Shown here one piece after another: positions 24,789-32,978 of a DNA stretch of 64,000 nucleotides (position 1 is its first letter; every line of letters begins with the position of its first letter). Source of the stretch: Actinophytocola gossypii (GTDB taxonomy: Bacteria; Actinomycetota; Actinomycetes; Mycobacteriales; Pseudonocardiaceae). The stretch is taken from contig NZ_JAFFZE010000020.1 of the NCBI RefSeq assembly GCF_025165815.1, forward strand, positions 19,971 to 83,970, in the 5' to 3' direction. A program made the translations under genes and the position numbers. The notes below the pieces were generated by a model that was given only the letters and a program-made list of their open reading frames with translations, did not search any database and was not told the DNA's origin.

Positions 24789-26482
24789 GTGGCGTCCTTC
24801 CCCCGAACCGGTAGCCATGCCTCCACCGACCAGCCGACGTAGCCGCTCGGACCGGCCTCGAACCGGCCGCCGAGCAGCTCCACCCGCTCCCGCATGCCGA
24901 CCAGACCGTAGCCACCCGAACCACCGGCGGGTTTCACCGGCCGCCGCGCGCCGTCGTCGACCACCCTGATGTGCAGTGTCTCGCCGAGCCGCGCCACCCG
25001 GACCCGCACCTCGGTGGCGTCCGGCGCGTGCTTGCCGACGTTGGTCAGCGACTCCTGCACCAGCCGCAGCACCGACCGGCCGACCTCGTGCGGCAGCTCC
25101 TCCGGCAGGTCGAGGTCCAGCGCGATCGGCGGCCCCGCGTAGTTGTCGACCAGCGCGGCCAGGTCGGCACGCAGGTCGGTGGTGGCCTGACCGGTGGCGG
25201 CGGGGTCGGCGGTGGCCGCGGTGCCGTCGCGGAGGCTGCCGACGAGCGTGCGCATCGCGGTCAGCGCCTCGGTGCCGCTGTACTCGATCTTCTCCAGCGC
25301 GGTGACCGCGACGCCCGGGTTCTTCGCCGCGACCAGCAGCGCGGCCTGCGCCTGCACGACGATCCCGGTGACGTGGTGGGCGACCACGTCGTGCAGCTCG
25401 CGGGCCAGCGCCATCCGCTCGCCCTGCTGCGCGGAGTTCACCGCCGCCCGCACGGTCTGGTTCCGCTCGCGGTCGCGGGCCCGGAAGTACCAGCCGGTGA
25501 CGATCGCGACCCCGAGCAGGAACAGCAGCAGGAGCACGCTGCTGGAGTTGGTGACGAACATCGGCGAGCGAATCCCCAGCGCGAACCCGTTGGCCACGAC
25601 CAGCGCGAGCGTGCTCCAGACCGCGTCCCGGCGCGAGGCCTGGCGCACCACGTACGCGACCAGCGCCATGCTGGCCGCGAGGTTGGTCAGCGTCATCGGC
25701 TGGTCCGAGGTGGCGGACAGCCCGGTGATCAGCGGCAGTCCGGCGATCACGCCGGCCGCGATCAGGGCGTTGCGCTGTGGGTTCCTCGGGGCGAAGAACG
25801 CGCACACGCCGGCGATCACGCCGCTGAACACGCCGGGGAGACCGTCGCTGCCGGACGGGGGGAGCTCGAACAGGGCGACGACCGCGAGTGCGACGGCGAG
25901 CGGCCACTGCTTGCGGACCAGGGTGTTCATCTCGGTCTCGACCCGCTGGCCGCCGGCGCGCCGCAGGTACACGCCGACCGCGATGGCGGCACCCAGCAGG
26001 AAGAACCCGAGCATGCCGGTCACGGCCAGGTCGCGGGCGCCGAGCGTGAGGCCCGGGTCGCAGAAGTAGACGTGGCAGCTGCGCAGGCCACGGACCACGA
26101 CGGCGGCGAGGCAGCCGACGACCAGTGCCGCCGTGCACGCGGTCGCGGCGACCGGCGTGCCCCGCCAGACGACGAAGACGGTCAGCACCGTGCCGGCGAC
26201 CATCTCGGTGAGCGTGATGTTGGTCAGCCCGATCGACCGGATGTACAGCTCGGCCGACGCGATCAGCGCCGACGACAGCAGCAGCGTCAGGACGCCGAGC
26301 AGGGCGCCGACGACCGGCCGGGTGAGCGCGAGGAAGGCGCACAGCGCGATCAGGGCCGAGCCGGGCAGCACCAGCACGTTGCGGGCCCCGCCGTAGGACT
26401 CGATCGCGATGAACGCGTCGAGCACGAACGCCACGCCCAGGATCGCGGCCAGCCAGCGGTGTGGCACCGGCATCGGTGTCAT
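24785..26482 (-). CDS. multi-pass sensor histidine kinase (HisKA_3)
   Basis: 565 aa. The N-terminal ~340 residues contain about ten hydrophobic segments in two blocks, an unusually large membrane sensor. The DHp motif MALARELHDVVAHHVTGIVV carries the phospho-His, and the ATPase domain has LVQESLTNVGKHAPD and GYGLVGMRERVELLG. ATG 26482 is selected because a minus-strand TACCTT lies seven bases upstream, giving a leaderless mRNA. Co-translated with the response regulator downstream. Confidence 0.92.
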   Translation of the reverse strand: MTPMPVPHRWLAAILGVAFVLDAFIAIESYGGARNVLVLPGSALIALCAFLALTRPVVGALLGVLTLLLSSALIASAELYIRSIGLTNITLTEMVAGTVLTVFVVWRGTPVAATACTAALVVGCLAAVVVRGLRSCHVYFCDPGLTLGARDLAVTGMLGFFLLGAAIAVGVYLRRAGGQRVETEMNTLVRKQWPLAVALAVVALFELPPSGSDGLPGVFSGVIAGVCAFFAPRNPQRNALIAAGVIAGLPLITGLSATSDQPMTLTNLAASMALVAYVVRQASRRDAVWSTLALVVANGFALGIRSPMFVTNSSSVLLLLFLLGVAIVTGWYFRARDRERNQTVRAAVNSAQQGERMALARELHDVVAHHVTGIVVQAQAALLVAAKNPGVAVTALEKIEYSGTEALTAMRTLVGSLRDGTAATADPAATGQATTDLRADLAALVDNYAGPPIALDLDLPEELPHEVGRSVLRLVQESLTNVGKHAPDATEVRVRVARLGETLHIRVVDDGARRPVKPAGGSGGYGLVGMRERVELLGGRFEAGPSGYVGWSVEAWLPVRGKDAT

Positions 26483-26489
26483 GCCCCGA

Positions 26490-26495
26490 AAGGTA
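26490..26495 (-). promoter_or_regulatory. -10 element of leaderless promoter, sensor kinase
   Basis: TACCTT on the minus strand, seven bases before ATG 26482. The adjoining 26510-26625 stretch is packed with GGCCG palindromes, such as GGCCGATCGGCC at 26542-26553, and holds no gene. Confidence 0.5.
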
Positions 26496-26670
26496 TTGGA
26501 CCGGACGTTCCGGCGCCTCGGCCGACCGGCGGCGGCGGGTCGGCCGATCGGCCAGGGGCGGCGGCTCGCCCGGTGGCCGGTCGGCCGGCGCGGGCCACCC
26601 GGTCGACCGATCCGCCGGGCGCCCTCCGCGAGCGAAGCTGTGACCAGCACGTTCAACGGAGGTGGGAGAA

Positions 26671-26877
26671 ATGGTTCAGGCGGTTCTCTTGTGGGCCGGA
26701 GTGGTCGTGGGGCTCGGACTGATGCTGGTGATGGCCCTCGGCCCGGTGATCGTGGAGGCCGACGCGCGGCGCTACGAGCGGCGGCACGACCAGCGGCGGG
26801 TGGCCCGCCGGGAGGCGGCGAAGGCGGCGGTGGAGGACCCGGCCGCGTCGGCCCCGGTGGTGCGGCACGCGGCCTGA
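26671..26877 (+). CDS. small membrane protein, unknown function
   Basis: 68 aa. One hydrophobic helix (VQAVLLWAGVVVGLGLMLVM) is followed by a charged cytoplasmic tail rich in Arg and Ala (ARRYERRHDQRRVARREAAK). ATG has an excellent GGAGGTGGGAGAA before it, so translation is likely despite the size. It is divergent from the sensor kinase gene and ends 3 bp before the convergent ArsR regulator gene. Not recognised as a named family. Confidence 0.65.
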   Translation: MVQAVLLWAGVVVGLGLMLVMALGPVIVEADARRYERRHDQRRVARREAAKAAVEDPAASAPVVRHAA

Positions 26878-26880
26878 GGC

Positions 26881-27198
26881 TCAGGTCGAGGTGGCGAGCA
26901 CCGTGGACACCAGGCCGGGGAACCTCGTGTCCAGCTCGTCCAGGCGCAGGGTGTTCATCCGCTGCCGGCCGTCGTCGTACTGGCGGATGATGCCGGCCCG
27001 GCGCAGGGCGCGGAAGTGGTGGCTGAGCGTGGAGGCGGCGACCGGGAGGCCGAAGGTGCCGCAGGCCCGGTCGCCGTCCGCGATCAGCATGCGCACGATC
27101 GTGCGTCGGGTCGGGTCGGCGAGGGCGCGCAGGACGTCGTCCAGCTCGACCTCGGCGATCTCCGGGTGGGACACCGACGCCCACCGGCCGATCGGCAC
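26881..27198 (-). CDS. ArsR-family winged-helix repressor
   Basis: About 105 aa. ADPTRRTIVRMLIADG and the recognition helix AASTLSHHFRALRRAGII are the standard ArsR HTH. No CxC metal site is visible, so it is probably not a metal sensor. GTG 27198 is chosen for AGGAAGGGAG just upstream; an upstream TTG (27240) would overlap the operator. Two 16-bp palindromes between it and the divergent secreted protein gene are its likely binding sites. Confidence 0.88.
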   Translation of the reverse strand: MPIGRWASVSHPEIAEVELDDVLRALADPTRRTIVRMLIADGDRACGTFGLPVAASTLSHHFRALRRAGIIRQYDDGRQRMNTLRLDELDTRFPGLVSTVLATST

Positions 27199-27232
27199 GG
27201 CGGCTCCCTTCCTGACAACCTTCTCAGGACTT

Positions 27233-27248
27233 TTCGACAACTAACGAA
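27233..27248. promoter_or_regulatory. candidate ArsR operator 1
   Basis: TTCGACAACTAACGAA, an imperfect inverted repeat (TTCG-N8-CGAA), 35 bp upstream of the ArsR start. It shares TTCGACA and TA-N-CGAA with operator 2. Confidence 0.6.
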
Positions 27249-27271
27249 GACTGTACGCCCCGACGGGACTA

Positions 27272-27287
27272 TTCGACATGTATCGAA
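27272..27287. promoter_or_regulatory. candidate ArsR operator 2
   Basis: TTCGACATGTATCGAA, inverted repeat TTCGA-N6-TCGAA, 39 bp from operator 1 and 22 bp before the GTG of the divergent secreted protein. It lies where a promoter for that gene would be. Confidence 0.6.
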
Positions 27288-27309
27288 AACACCCCGTTGG
27301 AGGTAGCAC

Positions 27310-28074
27310 GTGCGTATCCGACTCCTCGCCGGCGCCGGCCTGGCCGCCGCCGCGCTCGTCCTGACCGCCGTCCCCGCGACGGCCGGTCCCGAACCCGCGC
27401 CGCACCCGGCGCCGCACGGCCCGCAGCGGCCCTACGAGCCGGACGTGCCCGGACCGGTCAACTACGAGGGCGGCGACGCGACCGTCACCCGGGACGGCGG
27501 CTCCCGGCTCGGCGTCGAGATCTCCTTCGACACCCACCGGTACACCGACACCGGCGAGAAACCGGCGGCGCCGAGGGAGTTCGTGTTCCTGTTCGACCGG
27601 TCGATCCGGTTCAACACCTGGGCGTTCCCGACCTGCGCCAGGTCGACCATCGAGGCGGGCGGCATCGAGGCCTGCCCGGCCGGCTCGCGGGTCGGCAGCG
27701 GCCGGGCGGTGATGTACGGCGGCGGCACCGCCGAGGTCGCGGTGTTCAACACGAAGTACCGCAACGGCATGCGCGGCGTCCTGATCACGATCCCGGCCAC
27801 CGGCGCGATCCTGGAGAACACGCTGGAGCGGGTCACCGGCGACTACCGCCGCGACTACCGGTGGGGCCTGCACGAGATCATCCAGCCCGACGGAACGCCG
27901 CCCACGGAGCGCGGCTCGACCAGCGAGTTCGACATCACGTTCGGCGCCACCCGGCACGGCCGGAGCTTCGTGGTGAGCACCGAGCGGCCCGGCCGGGAGC
28001 TGTCCATCGGCGTGTGGAGCCACTACGTGACCGGGCAGGTCACGCTGCACGAGGGACGCACCCCGCGGCCGTAG
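27310..28074 (+). CDS. secreted protein, unknown function
   Basis: 254 aa. A Sec signal peptide (MRIRLLAGAGLAAAALVLT, cleavage after ATA-G near residue 28) precedes a Pro/His-rich spacer. A globular beta-rich domain follows with a short cysteine-bounded motif, PTCARSTIEAGGIEACP then GSRVGSG. Similar two-Cys motifs occur in other actinobacterial exported proteins I cannot name. GTG is preceded by GGAGG. Control by the divergent ArsR protein is likely from the two operators. Confidence 0.72.
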   Translation: MRIRLLAGAGLAAAALVLTAVPATAGPEPAPHPAPHGPQRPYEPDVPGPVNYEGGDATVTRDGGSRLGVEISFDTHRYTDTGEKPAAPREFVFLFDRSIRFNTWAFPTCARSTIEAGGIEACPAGSRVGSGRAVMYGGGTAEVAVFNTKYRNGMRGVLITIPATGAILENTLERVTGDYRRDYRWGLHEIIQPDGTPPTERGSTSEFDITFGATRHGRSFVVSTERPGRELSIGVWSHYVTGQVTLHEGRTPRP

Positions 28075-28085
28075 CGCTCGGGCCG

Positions 28086-28123
28086 CGCCGCGCGGTGGGC
28101 GGTCAGCCGACCACCGCGCGGCG
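28086..28123. terminator. bidirectional terminator overlapping the sigma-factor 3' end
   Basis: CGCCGCGCGGTGG pairs perfectly with CCACCGCGCGGCG around a 12-nt loop. The right arm lies inside the last codons of the sigma-factor gene, between it and the convergent secreted-protein gene. Confidence 0.7.
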
Positions 28124-28699
28124 CAGCCGGCTCAGCGCCCGGTGCTGGGCCACCCGGACCGCGTCCGGGGTGGTGCCGACCGCGGCGGCGGTCTCCTGGG
28201 CGCTCATGCCGAGCGCCACCCGCATCACCAGGATCTCCCGCTGGCGGGGGAGCAGCGTGCGCAGCAGGTCACCGGTGTGCTCGACCAGTTCGCGGCGCAG
28301 CGCGATCTCCTCGGGGCTCTCCTCGACCTCGGGCGGCTCCGGGGTCGACGCAGTCGGCAGCGTCCGGTCCCGCGCGGCCGCCCGGTGCACGTCGGCGACC
28401 TTGTGCGCGGCGACGCCGAAGACGAACGACAGGAACGGCCGGCCGAGGTGGCGGTAGGTGGGCAGGGCGCGGAACACGGCCAGGCACACCTCCTGCGCCA
28501 CGTCGTCGGGCGAGGTGATCCGGCGGACCCGGCCGAGCTTGCTCCGGCAGTACCGGACCGTGATCGGGCGCAGGTAGGCGAGTAGCTCGCCGGTCGCGGC
28601 CGGGTCGCCGGCGGAGGCGGCCGCGGCGACGGCGTCCACGTTCTCCCGGGAGACGGGCGGGTTCCACGGGGTGGCCAGGGGTTCGGCAACGCACGACAT
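28103..28699 (-). CDS. sigma-70 family sigma factor, ShbA/SigD type
   Basis: 198 aa ECF-sized sigma factor. Region 2 includes SPDDVAQEVCLAVFRALPTY and RPFLSFVFGVAAHKVADVHR; region 4 is LPRQREILVMRVALGMSAQE then TAAAVGTTPDAVRVAQHRAL. The region 2 sequence with FGVAAHKVADVHR resembles actinobacterial ShbA / M. tuberculosis SigD. ATG 28699 is preferred to upstream in-frame starts because GGAGG lies 5 nt before it. No anti-sigma gene is next to it. Confidence 0.85.
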   Translation of the reverse strand: MSCVAEPLATPWNPPVSRENVDAVAAAASAGDPAATGELLAYLRPITVRYCRSKLGRVRRITSPDDVAQEVCLAVFRALPTYRHLGRPFLSFVFGVAAHKVADVHRAAARDRTLPTASTPEPPEVEESPEEIALRRELVEHTGDLLRTLLPRQREILVMRVALGMSAQETAAAVGTTPDAVRVAQHRALSRLRRAVVG

Positions 28700-28792
28700 C
28701 GGCGCCTCCATGGTGCGGCTCACACCAAGAGAGGGCGCTCGACCGGTACGGATACACCGATCGTGTGATGCGTTCGGCCCGTGGCCGGATGG

Positions 28793-30016
28793 CTACCGTG
28801 AGCGGCCGGGAACCAGCACGTCGACCCGGACGAGGTGGTGGTCGGAGGCGTCGTTCAGCCGGGCGAGCGGGGAGTGCGCGGTCGGCCAGAACACCGCGCT
28901 GCCGGTGGGGATCAGGCCCCGGGACGGCAGTACGTAGTCGACCCGGAGGTTGCCCGGTGCCTCGTCGTTGAAGTCGGCGGTGTCGAAGTACGGGTTGCTC
29001 TCGTGGCCGGTGTTGGCGCCGCCCTGCTCGCGCGCGGCGAGGTACCCGCCGAGGCTGCCCGGGTGCGGGTCGATCACCCGCGGGGCGTCGAGCAGCCGGT
29101 CGATGGCGCCGGGCACGCTGTCGCCGTCGCGCGGGTCGGAGTTGTTGTCACCGGCGACGACGAACCGCTCGCTCGGGCGCAGGCCGCCGCGCCGGCCCTG
29201 GTCGTCGTAGATGTAGCGGCCCTTGCCCGGGGTGACGTAGTCGGCCCAGAACCGGATCTCGTCGTGGTTGCGGGTGCCGTTGCGGTCCTCGGCGCCGTCG
29301 AAGGTGGGCGGGGTCGGGTGGGAGACCAGGAAGTGCACGTCGCCGCGGCCGACCCGGATCGGCACGTCCCAGTGCGACTTGGAGGACAGGCGCAGCACGT
29401 CGAGGATCTCGGGGGAGTACCAGTCGTGCGGGGTCGGGGTGGCGGGGTCGTCGGGGAGCATGGCGCCCGGCATGTCGGCCCAGCGGAAGTGCTGGAACGT
29501 GCGGACCCGGTCGGTGTCGATCGGGTACTTGGAGAGCACGAGCATCCCGTACTGGCCCTCGAACAGGCCGAACCCGTGCGCGTCGTCGCCGGTACCGGTG
29601 CGCCCGTCCCGGTTCAGGTCGAACCCGGTGGGCACGCCGGTGTTGGACGGCGCGATGAACGCGTGCGGGTAGTGGATCGGGCGGGCGCCGTGCTGGCCGC
29701 GCTCGAGGTAGTTGTCGCGGAACAGGGCGACGGCCTCGGGGGCGTAGTCGAACTCGTTGATGAGCAGGACGTCCGGCCGGTTGCGCTGGATGACCTCGGC
29801 GACCTCGCGGGCCTGCGGGTCGTCCGGGGTGGCGAGGTCGGCGACGAGCTCCCCGACGGCGCCGCGGTTGAGCGAGGCGTTGTAGGTGGCGAACCGCAGC
29901 TCGGCGAGCCCGTGCCTGGTCGCACGATCGGCCGGGTCGGCCTGCGCGGCCGGGGCGGTGAGCACGCCGGCGGCGAGGGCCAGCGCGGGGACGAGCAACA
30001 GGCGGGCGCGGGTCAT
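28793..30016 (-). CDS. secreted endonuclease/exonuclease/phosphatase-fold enzyme
   Basis: 407 aa with a Sec signal peptide ending near APAAQA-D. Metal and catalytic positions of the EEP fold are visible: ATYNASL, LLINEF (metal-binding Glu), VSHPTPP, AGDNNSDP (Asp/Asn) and the C-terminal SDHHLV (Asp-His dyad). An extracellular nuclease or phosphodiesterase/phosphatase is expected; relatives are often annotated as phosphatases or DNases of nutrient scavenging. GGAGGTATCCAC precedes the ATG. It is divergent from a TetR gene and precedes the sigma gene by 93 bp. Confidence 0.88.
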   Translation of the reverse strand: MTRARLLLVPALALAAGVLTAPAAQADPADRATRHGLAELRFATYNASLNRGAVGELVADLATPDDPQAREVAEVIQRNRPDVLLINEFDYAPEAVALFRDNYLERGQHGARPIHYPHAFIAPSNTGVPTGFDLNRDGRTGTGDDAHGFGLFEGQYGMLVLSKYPIDTDRVRTFQHFRWADMPGAMLPDDPATPTPHDWYSPEILDVLRLSSKSHWDVPIRVGRGDVHFLVSHPTPPTFDGAEDRNGTRNHDEIRFWADYVTPGKGRYIYDDQGRRGGLRPSERFVVAGDNNSDPRDGDSVPGAIDRLLDAPRVIDPHPGSLGGYLAAREQGGANTGHESNPYFDTADFNDEAPGNLRVDYVLPSRGLIPTGSAVFWPTAHSPLARLNDASDHHLVRVDVLVPGRSR

Positions 30017-30121
30017 GTGGATACCTCCGAAGGTCGGCGCGCCACCCTGGCATGCCGTGACCACGAACGGGTGATCTGAGAGTGAACACCGTGGTGCCCG
30101 CGTTGACCACCCCCGAACGGA

Positions 30122-30127
30122 TAGCGT
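30122..30127 (+). promoter_or_regulatory. -10 element of leaderless promoter, TetR gene
   Basis: TAGCGT six bases before GTG 30134. Confidence 0.55.
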
Positions 30128-30133
30128 GGGTTC

Positions 30134-30844
30134 GTGGAGGACGAGGTCCGGCGGCCGAAGAGCGAGGCGACGCGCACGCTGATCGTGGAGACGGCGTTGC
30201 GGCTGTTCCAGGAGCACGGGTACGCCAAGACGACGATGCGGGCGATCGCGAAGGAGGCCGGGGTATCGGTCGGCAACGCGTACTACTACTTCAGCTCGAA
30301 GGAACAGCTGGTCCAGGGGTTCTACGACCGGATAACGGAGCTGCACGAGCAGGCGTGCGAGGAGGCGTTGCGCACCGAGCGGGAGTTCGCGCCCCGGCTG
30401 CGGGCGGTGATGCACGGGTGGATCGACGTGGCGGCGCCGTACCACGAGTTCGGCAAGCAGTTCTTCGTGAACGCGGCGGATCCGGAGAGCCCGCTGAGCC
30501 CGTTCTCGACGGAGTCGAGCCCGGCGCGGGAGTCGCAGATCGCGCTGCACCGGCGGGTGCTGGACGGGTCGACGGTGAAGGTGGACACGGGGCTGCGGCC
30601 GGAGCTGCCGGAGCTGTTGTGGCTGTACGAGATGGGCGTGGTGCTGTTCTGGGTGCACGACCGGTCGCCGGGATGCCGGCGGACCAGGTTGTTGGTGGAC
30701 CGCACGGTGCCGTTGATCGATCGGGTGATCGGCCTGTCGAGGCTGCGGTTGCTGCGCCCGGTGACCAGGGAGATCGTGCAGCTGGTCGGTGACCTGACCC
30801 GGCCGGACCTTGACAGCGAGGAGCCGAGACGGGAACCTGGGTAA
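30134..30844 (+). CDS. TetR-family transcriptional regulator
   Basis: 236 aa. N-terminal HTH: RTLIVETALRLFQEHGYAKT then TMRAIAKEAGVSVGNAYYYF, the typical A-x-x-x-G-V-S-x-x-x-x-Y-x-Y/H-F. The ligand domain is unusually long with a PESPLSPFSTESSPAR loop. It precedes the diiron oxygenase gene by 38 bp, and two palindromes in that gap suggest it controls the oxygenase directly. GTG follows a leaderless promoter. Confidence 0.93.
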   Translation: MEDEVRRPKSEATRTLIVETALRLFQEHGYAKTTMRAIAKEAGVSVGNAYYYFSSKEQLVQGFYDRITELHEQACEEALRTEREFAPRLRAVMHGWIDVAAPYHEFGKQFFVNAADPESPLSPFSTESSPARESQIALHRRVLDGSTVKVDTGLRPELPELLWLYEMGVVLFWVHDRSPGCRRTRLLVDRTVPLIDRVIGLSRLRLLRPVTREIVQLVGDLTRPDLDSEEPRREPG

Positions 30845-30867
30845 CTGTTACGCGAGGTAACACTTAC
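30841..30867. promoter_or_regulatory. paired palindromic operators before the AurF-type gene
   Basis: GTAAC-T-GTTAC (30841-30851) and GTAA-CAC-TTAC (30857-30867) are two 11-bp palindromes 16 bp apart, lying in the gap between the TetR gene and the oxygenase gene. The first overlaps the TetR stop codon. Such tandem sites suit two TetR dimers. Confidence 0.6.
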
Positions 30868-30882
30868 TCGGGAGGTCCCAGG

Positions 30883-31779
30883 ATGGCCCGCGCGCTGCAA
30901 CCGAAGGACCGAGAGGTCACCGCCGAGCGGCTGCTCGACTCGTCGGCCAGGAACTCGTACTCGCCGGACATCGATGTCGACTGGACGGCGCCGCTGCACG
31001 AGGGCAAGGCGTTCATGCCCTTCGAGCGGGTGTCGCTGTACGGCACCGAGCTGTGGGAGCGGTTGACGCCGGAACAGCGGGTGGAGCTGTCGAAGCACGA
31101 GATCGCGAGCATGGCGAGCGTGGGGCTGTGGTTCGAGATCGTGCTGATGCAGCTGTTGGCGCGGTACGTGTACGACCTGGACCCGAGGACGGCGCACGCG
31201 CAGTACGCGCTGACGGAGCTGGGGGACGAGACCCGGCACTCGATCATGTTCGCGAAGGCGGTCAGCAAGACGGGCGCGCCCGCGTACGGCCCGAACCGGA
31301 TCACTCGGGCGCTCGGCCGCTGGTTCGGCGGCCTGGCCAGCGGTCCGCCGATGTTCGCCTCGGTGCTGGTGGCGGAGGAGACCACGGACCGCGTCCAACG
31401 CGCGATGATGGATGACCCCGAGATCCAGCCGATGATCCGGATGGTGAACCGGATCCACGTGATCGAGGAGGCCCGGCACGTCCGGTTCGCACGCGAGGAG
31501 GTCGTGCGCGGCCTCAAGGGCGTCGGTCGCCTGCGCCTGGAGTTCTACCGCCTGGTGACCGCGTTGACCGCGTACGCGGTGGTCGACTGCATGATCCACC
31601 CCAAGGTGTACGCGGCGGTGGGCATCGACCCCCGCGAGGGCCGGCGGGTGGCGTTGGCGAACCCGCACCACCAGGAACATCGCCGCTGGATGTCGGAGAA
31701 GGTCGTGGAGTTCCTGACCGAGGTAGGCCTCATCGGCGGCCCGAGCAAGCGCATCTGGAAGCGCGGATATCTGCTTTGA
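30883..31779 (+). CDS. AurF-type diiron oxygenase
   Basis: 298 aa, all-helical, of the AurF/p-aminobenzoate N-oxygenase-like family. Metal-binding sets are visible as HEIASM, ELGDETRHSIMF (E-x-x-H), VAEETTD and HVIEEARHVRFAREE (E-E-x-x-H). The fold is ferritin-like; reactions in the family include arylamine N-oxygenation and other O2-dependent oxidations. The substrate is not evident and no biosynthetic cluster surrounds it. GGGAGG precedes the ATG. Likely repressed by the upstream TetR protein. Confidence 0.9.
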   Translation: MARALQPKDREVTAERLLDSSARNSYSPDIDVDWTAPLHEGKAFMPFERVSLYGTELWERLTPEQRVELSKHEIASMASVGLWFEIVLMQLLARYVYDLDPRTAHAQYALTELGDETRHSIMFAKAVSKTGAPAYGPNRITRALGRWFGGLASGPPMFASVLVAEETTDRVQRAMMDDPEIQPMIRMVNRIHVIEEARHVRFAREEVVRGLKGVGRLRLEFYRLVTALTAYAVVDCMIHPKVYAAVGIDPREGRRVALANPHHQEHRRWMSEKVVEFLTEVGLIGGPSKRIWKRGYLL

Positions 31780-31787
31780 GCGGGTCC

Positions 31788-31793
31788 TAGTCT
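31788..31793 (+). promoter_or_regulatory. -10 element of leaderless promoter, rtcB
   Basis: TAGTCT six bases before the ATG at 31800, 8 bp after the stop of the oxygenase gene. Confidence 0.6.
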
Positions 31794-31799
31794 GAGGCC

Positions 31800-32978
31800 A
31801 TGGCACCCACCACGGTCCCCGGCAAGCACGTCGACATCCGTCTGTGGACCCGACCAGAAACGGTCGAGGACCAGGCGATGCGGCAGCTGCACAACATCGC
31901 CGCGCTTCCGTGGACGTTCAAGCACGTAGCCGTGATGCCCGACGTGCACTACGGCAAGGGCGCGACCGTAGGTTCGGTAATCGCCATGCGAGACGCGGTA
32001 TCCCCCGCGGCGGTAGGCGTCGACATCGGCTGCGGCATGACCGCCGTACGAACGTCGTTGCACGCCGAGGACCTCCCCGAGGATCTCAGTCGTATCCGGT
32101 CCACCATGGAGGCCGCGGTCCCCGTGGGTCGCGCCCAACACAAGGCGAGCGCGTTCACCGGCCGCGACGCCGACGACTGGGACACGTTCTGGCGCCGTTT
32201 CGACGACCTGACCCCCGCGGTGAAAGCGAACGCGGGCCGAGCCCTGCACCAGATGGGCACCCTGGGCGGCGGCAACCACTTCATCGAGATCTGCCTGGAC
32301 ACGAAGAAGCAGGTCTGGGTAATGCTCCACTCCGGCTCCCGCGGCATCGGGAACTTGTTGGCGCAACACCACATCGAGGTGGCGCAGAGCCTGGCGCACA
32401 ACCAGGAGCTGCCCGACCCAGACCTGGCCGTCTTCCTGGCCGGAACCCCGCAGATGACGGCGTACCGCCACGACCTGTATTGGGCCCAGGACTACGCCCG
32501 CCGCAACCGAGCCGTGATGACACGCCTGGTCTGCGACGTACTCCGTCGCCGGTTCCCCCAGGTGACGTTCGACGATCCCATCAGCGCCCACCACAACTAT
32601 GTGTCCGAGGAAACCCACTTCGGCGAGGAGGTGCTGGTGACCCGCAAAGGCGCGATCCGAGCCGGCAACGGTGACCTGGGCATCATTCCCGGCTCAATGG
32701 GAACAGGCTCGTACATAGTCCGAGGCCTGGGAAACCCCGATTCGTTCGAGTCGGCGTCCCACGGCGCCGGCAGACGAATGTCCCGCAACAAGGCCCGCAA
32801 ACACTTCACAGAAGCCGACCTGGCGGCACAGACGGCAGGCGTCGAATGCCGCAAGGACGCAGGTGTAGTGGACGAGATCCCAGGCGCCTACAAGGACATC
32901 GACGAGGTCATCGCGAACCAGCAGGACCTCGTGGAAGTGGTGGCCAAACTGAATCAGGTGGTCTGCGTCAAAGGCTGA
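31800..32978 (+). CDS. rtcB: RNA-splicing ligase RtcB
   Basis: 392 aa. Joins 2',3'-cyclic-phosphate and 5'-OH RNA ends with GTP and Mn. Signature segments are present: MPDVHYGKGATVGSVI, GVDIGCGM (metal Cys), GGGNHFIE, LHSGSRGIG, HHNYV and SASHGAGRRMSR, whose His becomes guanylylated. Length and motif order fit the actinobacterial RtcB type. No archease, RtcA or RtcR lies nearby. It has its own leaderless promoter. Confidence 0.97.
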   Translation: MAPTTVPGKHVDIRLWTRPETVEDQAMRQLHNIAALPWTFKHVAVMPDVHYGKGATVGSVIAMRDAVSPAAVGVDIGCGMTAVRTSLHAEDLPEDLSRIRSTMEAAVPVGRAQHKASAFTGRDADDWDTFWRRFDDLTPAVKANAGRALHQMGTLGGGNHFIEICLDTKKQVWVMLHSGSRGIGNLLAQHHIEVAQSLAHNQELPDPDLAVFLAGTPQMTAYRHDLYWAQDYARRNRAVMTRLVCDVLRRRFPQVTFDDPISAHHNYVSEETHFGEEVLVTRKGAIRAGNGDLGIIPGSMGTGSYIVRGLGNPDSFESASHGAGRRMSRNKARKHFTEADLAAQTAGVECRKDAGVVDEIPGAYKDIDEVIANQQDLVEVVAKLNQVVCVKG

